Source of the DNA: Brachionus manjavacas
Taxonomy: Eukaryota > Rotifera > Eurotatoria > Ploima > Brachionidae
DNA: 64,000 nucleotides
Assembly: GCA_019054805.1 (NCBI GenBank)
Contig: JAHQIY010000015.1
Location: forward strand, 628,001 to 692,000
Direction of reading: 5' to 3'
Made by a program: the position numbers and the translations under genes. Shown in pieces: positions 9,652 through 18,712 of the stretch; the stretch's first letter is position 1; each line of letters starts with the position of its first letter. The notes below the pieces were generated by a model. It saw nothing but the letters and a program-made list of their open reading frames with translations, was not told where the DNA came from and made no database searches.

Positions 9652-10770
9652 TCAGTGGGTTTTTTCCCATCTTCTCAATAAAATCAAACCAATTTTGATT
9701 CCAGAATTTTTTAAAGAGGCCTTTAACTCAGTTGTAAGTTGATTAAATTTTTGCTTGAGCTTTTGACAGCGAGTTTTCTGGTAATTTCTTCTTACTTTCC
9801 TACGTTCTTTTATCAAATGAACAATGTTTGGCGGAAGACTCGTTTTGTAGATTTTCTGAGAAAGATATGGAATGCTTTTATGTGAAGCAGAAATAATTTT
9901 TTCTGTTATTTTATCATTTAGTTGATCTATTGTGAGGGAACTTTCAGTGACATTCACTATTTGAGAAATTAAAATCTCGCTGAATAATTGCCAGTTTGCT
10001 TTCTTATAGTTAAGCCTTTTAGCTGCTGATTTATTTTCTAATTGATAGCACATAGAAATCGATGCTTCGATTGGGAAATGGTCACTAGTCATGTCTTGAC
10101 TATTTAAGACACTAAAGTCGGTAATTTTGTCAATCAATGAAGATGAAACTAAAAAAAGGTCAAGAATTTCAAAGTAATTCTTATTAAAAATATTGAAAGT
10201 AGGATGCTTATCATTGATTACTGAAAAGTCTAGCTCGTTGATTATTCTTTCTAATATTATCCCGTTTTCATTTTCCCCTACGCAGCCTATTTGCTTTGTT
10301 CTAGCGTTTAGATAACCACCTAAAATGTAGTTTCTACATGTTTTATTTACTGTTTTAAAAAACTCAAAGTTCAGAAGCACATTAGGTGGATTATAAAGAC
10401 TAAATACAAACAGTTCATTATTCTTTCCTAAGTTCATTTTTATACAAAGGAGTTCGGAATTGAATTCCTCGTAAGAAAAATCTTGTATAAATTCGATTCC
10501 TTCTTTAATTAAAATAGCTACTCCTCCTCCGTACTTGTTGCGTGGTTTTGTTAAGAACTGATAATTTTGAAAATCAAGATAAATATTTGCCTCACTCAAA
10601 TCTATCTTTAATTCATTGAGCAAAACAATGTCGGGACATTTTTGAGCTAAAAAATTGTCTAAGAGATGAACCCTACTAGGTAAATGAAGACAATTCCAGT
10701 GTGTAATTACTAACCTTGTTTTATTATGAGGTTTTGTTCTTAAAGTTGATTTATTTAGCTTCTTGTTCAT
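9652..10770 (-). CDS. LINE ORF2, APE-type endonuclease part (left)
   Basis: Apurinic-like endonuclease that nicks target DNA for priming. Recognisable parts: HWNCLHLPSRVHLLDNF, DIVLLNELKI (catalytic Glu), YGGGVAILIK, FSLYNPP, LDLFLVSSS and TSDHFPIEA (catalytic Asp-His). The GDFNA box reads GGYLNAR, so the usual catalytic Asp is Tyr, in both arm copies. The start codon overlaps the ORF1 stop in ATGA. A T TTA AAA heptamer at 9709-9715 lies where the frame must shift by -1 to reach RT. Confidence 0.88.
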   Translation of the reverse strand: MNKKLNKSTLRTKPHNKTRLVITHWNCLHLPSRVHLLDNFLAQKCPDIVLLNELKIDLSEANIYLDFQNYQFLTKPRNKYGGGVAILIKEGIEFIQDFSYEEFNSELLCIKMNLGKNNELFVFSLYNPPNVLLNFEFFKTVNKTCRNYILGGYLNARTKQIGCVGENENGIILERIINELDFSVINDKHPTFNIFNKNYFEILDLFLVSSSLIDKITDFSVLNSQDMTSDHFPIEASISMCYQLENKSAAKRLNYKKANWQLFSEILISQIVNVTESSLTIDQLNDKITEKIISASHKSIPYLSQKIYKTSLPPNIVHLIKERRKVRRNYQKTRCQKLKQKFNQLTTELKASLKNSGIKIGLILLRRWEKTH

Positions 10771-11966
10771 TCTAAATTTTCTTGACTGGCAGTTTGCTGA
10801 CCAATTTTGTTAGATGATTGATCTACTTGAATTGAACATTCAGTTGTTGAACTGTTTGATTCAGACTCGAAGGTACTGTCGTTTTGATTTTCTAATACAA
10901 CTAATGGTTTCTTTGATTCATTTTCGGTGAGCTCTTTTTCATTTGGATCAGATTCGGGAAATCTCTTGATTTGATTTTTTGTTTGGAAAAAAGCTTCAGT
11001 CTCATTCTGATCATTTGAGAGGACATTGACAGGTCTCTGACTTATTGGTAGAAGATCGTTTAAATGGCTTACCAAACTGTCTTCTAACACTGAAGTTTTG
11101 AGGTCTTGAGGACTAATTTCTGACATTACGTCATTGAGATTTGATGGCTGATATCCAGGCGTTTTTGGCATCAGATTTTCATCATTGTCTTTTAGGTCAG
11201 CTTCAATTATTGATTGGGTTTCTTCTTGGTCAATGTAAAGATCATTGTAGTCAATCTTTTTCCTCTCAAGCGACTTTAGCTTTTCAGCAATGGAGCATTT
11301 TTGTGTTAAGTGTCCTTTCTGATGACACTTTTCGCATAGTTTTTCTTTGACAGGGCATTTCGCTATGTTGTGCCCTTCTTCATCACAAAAATAGCATTTC
11401 TGCTTTTGTCCAACAATTGACACAAGACACTTTAAACCATACATTATTGTAGGGCCTGACAAGCTTCCAATAATGTTCTCAACTTCTTTTGGAAATGATA
11501 TTCTTACTCTTCTGACACCATTTTTCCTCTCGGGTCTATCTTTATATTTTTCTTCGGTAATGTGTTCAATATTGAGTCCATCAATTCGAACAGCATTAAA
11601 GAAGGTTTCAAGTCTATGATTCTCGAAATCAGAGGGCAAGAAGTGAAATCGAAAAGTACAATACCTTCTGAGATCCGGGACTTTATTTGCATCTTCAAGT
11701 CTGAAATTGGTTCCATTAATATTGATTTCACGATCGAAGATTTGGGTAACATTAAAAGCAGCATTAAACTCGATTATCCATACTTTGTTTGAAGAAAAAT
11801 TGTAGACAGATGTGATCGCATCATTTTCCACTTGGTTTAGTACGATATCCAGTGAACCAAATAAGACCTTATGGCTAATCGGTTTGTCTAACCTCTTCAG
11901 ATTTAGCTTGACCGAATTTTTAAATATCCACCGTCGGTTTTGGTTTGTTTTGTTGAGCGACATTGC
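10767..11966 (-). CDS. LINE ORF1, zinc-knuckle nucleic-acid-binding protein (left)
   Basis: About 399 residues, gag-like RNA-binding protein that forms the RNP. Two CCHC knuckles sit near residues 190-223: CYFCDEEGHNIAKC and CEKCHQKGHLTQKC. The N-terminal half is a folded domain and the C-terminal 170 residues are Ser/Glu/Asn-rich and likely disordered. I chose the ATG at 11966, two codons inside the open frame. The stop overlaps the ORF2 start by ATGA. Mirror copy 12498-13697 is practically identical in protein. Confidence 0.9.
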   Translation of the reverse strand, partial: AMSLNKTNQNRRWIFKNSVKLNLKRLDKPISHKVLFGSLDIVLNQVENDAITSVYNFSSNKVWIIEFNAAFNVTQIFDREININGTNFRLEDANKVPDLRRYCTFRFHFLPSDFENHRLETFFNAVRIDGLNIEHITEEKYKDRPERKNGVRRVRISFPKEVENIIGSLSGPTIMYGLKCLVSIVGQKQKCYFCDEEGHNIAKCPVKEKLCEKCHQKGHLTQKCSIAEKLKSLERKKIDYNDLYIDQEETQSIIEADLKDNDENLMPKTPGYQPSNLNDVMSEISPQDLKTSVLEDSLVSHLNDLLPISQRPVNVLSNDQNETEAFFQTKNQIKRFPESDPNEKELTENESKKPLVVLENQNDSTFESESNSSTTECSIQVDQSSNKIGQQTASQENLE

Positions 11967-12055
11967 CAACACACAACTTTCAACGGTTTTTTAACACGTG
12001 ATGACGCTATTAATTAAATTTGATTTTTCAAACTTGCTAAGCCAAACGACAATTT

Positions 12056-12407
12056 TGAATAATTTGAATATTAGTAGTTTGAGAGAATTTATATTTAGCA
12101 GTTTAAGAGCACAATTTAATCAAAATTAGAAGCTATTTAAGAATTAATCATAAAGGTGTGAAAAAGGTAGCAATGGTTGCTAAATCTTTAGGATTACCCG
12201 AATTTCTAAACTTTTGCACCGACTTTAATTTTTTAGAGGAAGTTTTTTCATTATTAATATCTAAAAGTTAATTATATTTTTATTCCGAGTGTCATATATC
12301 AAATTGTAGAGAAAAAAAATTCTACAAATTAGTGCTTTTATTTTTTTCTTTTGCACTCAATTTTTCGTAAAATACAACAAATAAACAATTTAAATTTGAA
12401 ATCTTTC
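12056..12407. other. Unique spacer at the palindrome centre
   Basis: About 350 bp not repeated in either arm, between the 5' ends of the two head-to-head LINEs. It is AT-rich with no convincing coding frame. A Tc1-end-like string (TTTCTAAACTTTTGCACC) lies near 12210. It is either the residue of the ancestral target between two insertions, or the loop of an inverted duplication. Confidence 0.6.
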
Positions 12408-12497
12408 AAAATTGTCGTTTGGCTTAGCACGTTTGAAAAATCAAATTTAATTAATAGCGTCATCACGTGTTAAAAAACCGTTGAAAGTTGTGTGTTG

Positions 12498-13697
12498 GCA
12501 ATGTCGCTCAACAAAACAAACCAAAACCGACGGTGGATATTTAAAAATTCGGTCAAGCTAAATCTGAAGAGGTTAGACAAACCGATTAGCCATAAGGTCT
12601 TATTTGGTTCACTGGATATCGTACTAAACCAGGTGGAAAATGATGCGATCACATCTGTCTACAATTTTTCTTCAAACAAAGTATGGATAATCGAGTTTAA
12701 TGCTGCTTTTAATGTTACCCAAATCTTCGATCGTGAAATCAATATTAATGGAACCAATTTCAGACTTGAAGATGCAAATAAAGTCCCGGATCTCAGAAGG
12801 TATTGTACTTTTCGATTTCACTTCTTGCCCTCTGATTTCGAGAATCATAGACTTGAAACCTTCTTTAATGCTGTCCGAATTGATGGACTCAATATTGAAC
12901 ACATTACCGAAGAAAAATATAAAGATAGACCCGAGAGGAAAAATGGTGTCAGAAGAGTAAGAATATCATTTCCAAAAGAAGTTGAGAACATTATTGGAAG
13001 CTTGTCAGGCCCTACAATAATGTATGGTTTAAAGTGTCTTGTGTCAATTGTTGGACAAAAGCAGAAATGCTATTTTTGTGATGAAGAAGGGCACAACATA
13101 GCGAAATGCCCTGTCAAAGAAAAACTATGCGAAAAGTGTCATCAGAAAGGACACTTAACACAAAAATGCTCCATTGCTGAAAAGCTAAAGTCGCTTGAGA
13201 GGAAAAAGATTGACTACAATGATCTTTACATTGACCAAGAAGAAACCCAATCAATAATTGAAGCTGACCTAAAAGACAATGATGAAAATCTGATGCCAAA
13301 AACGCCTGGATATCAGCCATCAAATCTCAATGACGTAATGTCAGAAATTAGTCCTCAAGACCTCAAAACTTCAGTGTTAGAAGACAGTTTGGTAAGCCAT
13401 TTAAACGATCTTCTACCAATAAGTCAGAGACCTGTCAATGTCCTCTCAAATGATCAGAATGAGACTGAAGCTTTTTTCCAAACAAAAAATCAAATCAAGA
13501 GATTTCCCGAATCTGATCCAAATGAAAAAGAGCTCACCGAAAATGAATCAAAGAAACCATTAGTTGTATTAGAAAATCAAAACGACAGTACCTTCGAGTC
13601 TGAATCAAACAGTTCAACAACTGAATGTTCAATTCAAGTAGATCAATCATCTAACAAAATTGGTCAGCAAACTGCCAGTCAAGAAAATTTAGAATGA
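12498..13697 (+). CDS. LINE ORF1, zinc-knuckle protein (right)
   Basis: About 399 residues, same protein as the left copy, with two CCHC knuckles near residues 190-223 and an acidic, Ser-rich C-terminal tail. The full frame is intact. Its TGA stop overlaps the ATG of ORF2 (ATGA at 13694-13697), an arrangement used for coupled termination and reinitiation in several LINE groups. One substitution seen against the left copy, at about 12872, is silent in ORF1. Confidence 0.9.
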   Translation, partial: AMSLNKTNQNRRWIFKNSVKLNLKRLDKPISHKVLFGSLDIVLNQVENDAITSVYNFSSNKVWIIEFNAAFNVTQIFDREININGTNFRLEDANKVPDLRRYCTFRFHFLPSDFENHRLETFFNAVRIDGLNIEHITEEKYKDRPERKNGVRRVRISFPKEVENIIGSLSGPTIMYGLKCLVSIVGQKQKCYFCDEEGHNIAKCPVKEKLCEKCHQKGHLTQKCSIAEKLKSLERKKIDYNDLYIDQEETQSIIEADLKDNDENLMPKTPGYQPSNLNDVMSEISPQDLKTSVLEDSLVSHLNDLLPISQRPVNVLSNDQNETEAFFQTKNQIKRFPESDPNEKELTENESKKPLVVLENQNDSTFESESNSSTTECSIQVDQSSNKIGQQTASQENLE

Positions 13698-14817
13698 ACA
13701 AGAAGCTAAATAAATCAACTTTAAGAACAAAACCTCATAATAAAACAAGGTTAGTAATTACACACTGGAATTGTCTTCATTTACCTAGTAGGGTTCATCT
13801 CTTAGACAATTTTTTAGCTCAAAAATGTCCCGACATTGTTTTGCTCAATGAATTAAAGATAGATTTGAGTGAGGCAAATATTTATCTTGATTTTCAAAAT
13901 TATCAGTTCTTAACAAAACCACGCAACAAGTACGGAGGAGGAGTAGCTATTTTAATTAAAGAAGGAATCGAATTTATACAAGATTTTTCTTACGAGGAAT
14001 TCAATTCCGAACTCCTTTGTATAAAAATGAACTTAGGAAAGAATAATGAACTGTTTGTATTTAGTCTTTATAATCCACCTAATGTGCTTCTGAACTTTGA
14101 GTTTTTTAAAACAGTAAATAAAACATGTAGAAACTACATTTTAGGTGGTTATCTAAACGCTAGAACAAAGCAAATAGGCTGCGTAGGGGAAAATGAAAAC
14201 GGGATAATATTAGAAAGAATAATCAACGAGCTAGACTTTTCAGTAATCAATGATAAGCATCCTACTTTCAATATTTTTAATAAGAATTACTTTGAAATTC
14301 TTGACCTTTTTTAGTTTCATCTTCATTGATTGACAAAATTACCGACTTTAGTGTCTTAAATAGTCAAGACATGACTAGTGACCATTTCCCAATCGAAGCA
14401 TCGATTTCTATGGGCTATCAATTAGAAAATAAATCAGCAGCTAAAAGGCTTAACTATAAGAAAGCAAACTGGCAATTATTCAGCGAGATTTTAAATTCTC
14501 AAATAGTGAATGTCACAGAAAGTTCCCTCACAATAGATCAACTAAATGATAAAATAACAGAAAAAATTATTTCTGCTTCACATAAAAGCATTCCATATCT
14601 TTCTCAGAAAATCTACAAAACGAGTCTTCCGCCAAACATTGTTCATTTGATAAAAGAACGTAGGAAAGTAAGAAGAAATTACCAGAAAACTCGCTGTCAA
14701 AAGCTCAAGCAAAAATTTAATCAACTTACATCTGAGTTAAAGGCCTCTTTAAAAAATTCTGGAATCAAAATTGGTTTGATTTTATTGAGAAGATGGAAAA
14801 AACCCACTGACAAGTAG
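13694..14817 (+). pseudogene. LINE ORF2 endonuclease part (right), one-base break
   Basis: Same APE-type endonuclease as on the left, carrying the same GGYLNAR change at the catalytic box. A T run near 14307-14312 has six T where the left copy has seven, putting a stop after LDLF. Reading resumes in frame from about 14326 with TSDHFPIEA. The T TTA AAA heptamer is at 14748-14754. The frame entered by a -1 shift there is then broken by one missing G near 14794. These homopolymer differences may be sequencing errors. Confidence 0.85.
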
Positions 14818-14878
14818 ACCTTTTTGGAAAAAAATAAATAAATTTAGAACAAAAAAAGGATCAAATTTAATTCCTAAA

Positions 14879-16560
14879 TTGATTTTAAATGAAAGGGAAT
14901 TCAAAACTAATGAAGAAAAGGGAAATTGCTTTGGAGAACTCTTATCGTCAATATTTAGTCCTAATTCTGATTTAATTGATACTGAGAAAGATATCGAAAT
15001 TCTAAATTCTAACTCTGTTTTCTTTAGGAATTATAACCAGTCTAATTTTAATGATCCAATATGCTTAAATGAATTAATTATGGCTTTAAAGAGATTAAAA
15101 AATGAAGCGGCATCAGGACCTGACCAAATTCATAATTTAATGTTAAAAAACTTACCTAGAAATTCATTAATAGAAATCATAGAACTTTTTAATTTAACTC
15201 TTCGAGAAGGTAGAGTCCCGAAAGCGTGGAAAACATCTTACATTACTATGATTCAAAAAAGGCCTCTAGTTTACACGATCCTTTAAATTATAGACCAATT
15301 AGTATAACGAGTTGTTTAGGAAAGCTACTGGAACGCATAGTATATTCAAGATTATACAATTTTTTAGAGCAAAATTCACTCCTTATCCAGGAGCAATCTG
15401 GATTTAGGAAACACCGGCGAACAGCAGATAATCTTTTCATCTTAATTCAAAAAATTGTGGAATCATTTAATAGAAAGAAAAGAGTTTGTTCCCTCTTCTT
15501 TGATATTTCTAAAGCCTTCGATAGGGTTTGGCATGAAGGTTTACTTTTTAAATTGATTAAAATAAATCCACCTCATTACTTGACTAACTGGATAAAATCC
15601 TTTTTAGACTCTAGGACATTTAAGGTAAATGTGAATGACCATTTGAGCGAAGAATATCAAATAACTGCAGGTGTTCCTCAAGGCTCAGTTGTTAGTCCTC
15701 TTTTATTTAGTATATACATTAATGACATCCCTAAAAGAAACAAAACAAATAATGAATACTCTCTGCTTTTTGCAGATGATCTAGTTACATTCTTCATTTA
15801 TAACAAAAAAGGGAACCTAGAAAATAAGAAAAATAAATACCTCAACGAATTAGAACAATGGCTTATTAAGTGGAAAATGAAGATATCGGTTGAAAAGTCG
15901 TGTTCATTAGTCTTTTCTAGGTACAAAAAAGAGAGTGATAATCTTAACTTAAAAATTTATGGAAACAGAATAGAGAGACAAAAAGAAATCAAGTTTCTTG
16001 GTATTAAATTTGATTCTAAATTAAACTTTAATATACTGGTAGATGAAATTAAAGAGCGCTGCAATAAAAGGCTAAATATTATTAAGATATTGTCAAACAA
16101 AATATGGGGTTTTAATCAGAACACACTAGGAAATCTATATAAATCTTTAGTCGGATCAATTTTAGACTATTCTTTTCCTTGCTTGAATTCATTTTCAGAA
16201 AATAATATCAAAAAACTACAAGCAATTCAGAAAACAGCAGTCAGATCTATTCTTAAGTTAAAATATGATACTCCCTCCAACATCGTACATCATGAGGCTT
16301 TTAATAAACTAAAATTACTAACAGTCTCGAATCGGCTTTTTGAATTGAGTGAGAGATATGTTGGGGCAGGACTGAGTCATTCTATTCCATTGGTTGTAAG
16401 ACTGGTGAAGGAATACAAAGAAGGTTTCGAATCAAGATATATTGACTACCCAACTCCATTGTGTAATTGCTACCTTACTATTTCTTCTTTTTTCCTGAAA
16501 CTTGAACTATTTAAACATGAGCCACATGTAACAATATTTTCCAATTTTATATATTATTAA
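14879..16560 (+). pseudogene. LINE ORF2 reverse transcriptase part (right), one-base break
   Basis: RT with motifs A, B and C as in the left copy. The A run at about 15248-15253 has six A against seven on the left, which interrupts the frame after TMIQK; from 15256 onward the 435 remaining codons are open. C-terminal extension after TISSFF as on the left. If the A-run difference is a base-calling error, this RT is intact. Confidence 0.87.
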
Positions 16561-16750
16561 TTTTCATTTATTTAGCTTATTTACTTTTTTTAATTCTTTT
16601 TTTTTTTTTTTTTTTTTTTTATCTTATTTTATTAACTTTAATTTTATTTTTATTTTATTTTATTTCATTTTTATTTTATTTTTTTTAATTTTTAACTTAT
16701 TCTGAAGGAGCTCTAGCTCGGTACAGAAAACAAATAAATAAATAAATAAT

Positions 16751-17195
16751 AATAATTTAAGATAAATAAAATAACCAATTTCTAAACATTTGCAACATAC
16801 TGTACAAGGCTTTAAAATTACGTTGAGAGAAATTATTTAAAGCTAAATTTAATTAAAATTTATCTAATAAAAACTGGCGCCTAAATCACAAATCACCTGG
16901 AAATTTATATAAATCGCTTTTTGGTTTCATTTTAGACTATAATTTTCCCTGTTTAAACTCTTTATCTGATACTGACATTAAAAAACTTCAAAATATTCAA
17001 AACTTAACAGTTCGATTCATTTTTAAACTAAGTTGATGAGTTGAATTTATCATTCAGGTGTAAAAGACATTTCAATAATAACCACATTATTTTTTTAATA
17101 ACGTCAAGAATTTGGAGGAAGACAATCTGTAACTTAGAAATGATAACTTTAGCTTAAAAAATCAGCGTGATAAGAGAAATATGTGATACTGATTT
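16751..17195 (+). pseudogene. LINE RT fossil next to the right LINE
   Basis: At 16890-17035 the + strand reads SPGNLYKSLFGFILDYNFPC and LNSLSDTDIKKLQNIQN, the C-terminal RT region of this LINE family, without its ends. A Tc1-like terminal repeat (TTTGCAACATACTGTAC) sits at about 16787-16803. This material replaces the stacked LINEs found at the same place in the left arm. Confidence 0.7.
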
Positions 17196-17545
17196 AACTA
17201 AAAAATATTATCTTTTAAATATATGTTATCGTTTTTTTTGATAATTGTGAATTTACCATAATTTACGTAAAATATGGTGAATTCAAGGTATCGTATCTAA
17301 AAAAAGGCATTTTTCGTAAAATATTCTTACGATAATTAATGTAAAATTCAATGAAAAAAAAATAAAAATAAAATTTCTGGAACAAAAAAAACGATTTTCA
17401 TGAAAAAAAAAATTATTTTTTATTTTTGAAAAAAGAAAAAAAATTAAAATTTGATTTGATTTAAGTAAATTTCGGTAAATTTTAGTAGAAAAAGGCGAAA
17501 ATGGTAAAAAATCAACAAAAAAGGTTAAAATGAAACAAATAAACT
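17196..17545 (+). repeat. Dispersed palindromic repeat, copy 1
   Basis: About 350 bp that recurs in reverse orientation at 42955-43290, with a partial copy near 40948-41060. The core near 17252-17283 (ACCATAATTTACGTAAAATATGGT) is nearly self-complementary, and the strand alternates between A and T runs. No coding frame. Likely part of a non-autonomous DNA element, possibly linked to the Merlin-like fragments beside the second copy. Confidence 0.65.
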
Positions 17546-17754
17546 GAAAGAGTGGTCAAATACATGGAAAAAGTGTTCAATGATGATGAATGCCACTTTA
17601 TGGCGTTCGATAACAAGCACTTCAATTAATTTAATAATCAAAATGAAACGAGTTAATCTAATTGAAAGAGAACGGGACTTAGTATTCTCTTTATAAAAAA
17701 AGTTTAAAACGTTTGAAAGTGTTCATAGTTTTTAGCGTTTTTAGCAACTTTAAT

Positions 17755-17915
17755 TTTTTTTAGCTTATCTACTCTATTTTGATTCTTTTTTTTATCTAAT
17801 TTTATTAACTTTAATTTTATTTTTATTTTATTTTTTTATTATATTTTTAATTTTTTCTGAAGGAGCTTTAACTCGGTACAGAAAACAAATAAATAAAATA
17901 AAATAAATAATAAAT
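17755..17915 (+). mobile_element. LINE 3' end, solo
   Basis: The T-rich 3' UTR, hairpin CTGAAGGAGCTTTAACTCGG and AAATA-type tail of the LINE family, without coding sequence. Severely 5'-truncated insertion. Confidence 0.75.
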
Positions 17916-17997
17916 AGTCGAACAACTTAACTGGTCGTATGATTGCAGACTCAAAAAGCTAGGACTAGAGTAATGTTGACAAACAGATGAATTATTA

Positions 17998-18317
17998 TTT
18001 ACACAAAGAGTGGTTAAAGATTCCGACTGAGTACGTACAAAAGTTGATTGAATCTATGCCAAAAATAGTTTTGGCTTGTTATAAGGCCAAAGGCGGTCAT
18101 TTTAAATATTAAATTGTAAATTGTAAACTTTTGAACCGTTTTTTTTTTTTTAATTTACTGAATCCATTTTTTCTTTTGTATTTTTTATTGGGATTTTTTT
18201 TTCACTTAATTTTTTTTTTGATATTATTATCTTGGATTGATGACAAATGAAAATTTGAAAAAAACACCGCTTTTTTCTTGTTAACAAGAAAAATTTATAA
18301 ACTTTTGCAACATACTG
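17998..18317 (+). mobile_element. Tc1 transposon 3' remnant
   Basis: Last codons of a Tc1 transposase (KEWLKIPTEYVQKLIESMPK) and its 3' UTR, ending in the terminal repeat AAACTTTTGCAACATACTG, followed by TA at 18318-18319. Everything upstream of 17998 is missing here but present at the equivalent place in the left arm, so a deletion or rearrangement joined new sequence at this point. Confidence 0.8.
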
Positions 18318-18520
18318 TATAAATAATGCGTTCAAGTAAAGTCAACTAGTCAAGCTACTAGTGCGATAATTCGACGGATCTCGTTAAACTTCGATTGAAG
18401 AGTTTTAAAATATCATAAAGAGATACTTAGAATTGTGAATTAAGTCAGGACCTGATGCTGAAATTTCTTTAATTTTTTTAATAGTAAGTATTAATTCAGT
18501 TATTGTAATTGAATTTTAGA
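18318..18520 (-). pseudogene. LINE RT fossil (mirror copy)
   Basis: Inverted copy of the fossil at 2030-2240, with the same deletion and the same Tc1 insertion point. Minus-strand remnants of the ASGPD..IHN and NYRP...LGKLLER segments are visible. Confidence 0.7.
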
Positions 18521-18712
18521 TTTTTTCAAATATTTCAAAAAATAGGATAAAAAAGATAATTTAGAATTAAACAAAAAATGCAATTTATAAAATTTATTAA
18601 TTTTTATATGAAATGGCACAAAAAGATTAGTGAAAAATTTTTTTTTCGCTGATTAAATTCTTTTAATCGAAATAGTTAAAAATTTGAAAAAAAATTTGGT
18701 TAGCAAGTTCAT

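Larger units (their letters stand above)
7709..12055 (-). mobile_element. Full-length LINE, left copy
   Basis: Two-ORF non-LTR retrotransposon, probably of the Jockey/I group. Order in transcription direction: 5' UTR (12055-11967), ORF1 with zinc knuckles, ORF2 with APE endonuclease then RT, A/T-rich 3' UTR, terminal hairpin GAAGGAGCTCTAGCTCGGTAC, and a tail of TTTA repeats as read on the + strand. It is inserted in LINE copy 3 at its 3' side. Its mirror partner is 12408-16750. Protein sequences of the two are almost identical. Confidence 0.92.
12408..16750 (+). mobile_element. Full-length LINE, right copy
   Basis: Mirror of 7709-12055: 5' UTR, ORF1, ORF2 endonuclease, ORF2 RT, 3' UTR with poly-T-rich stretch, hairpin GAAGGAGCTCTAGCTCGGTAC at about 16702 and an AAAT-repeat tail ending near 16750. 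Differences from the left copy are a handful of substitutions plus single-base changes in homopolymers. Its 3' flank is unrelated to the 3' flank of the left copy. Confidence 0.92.
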
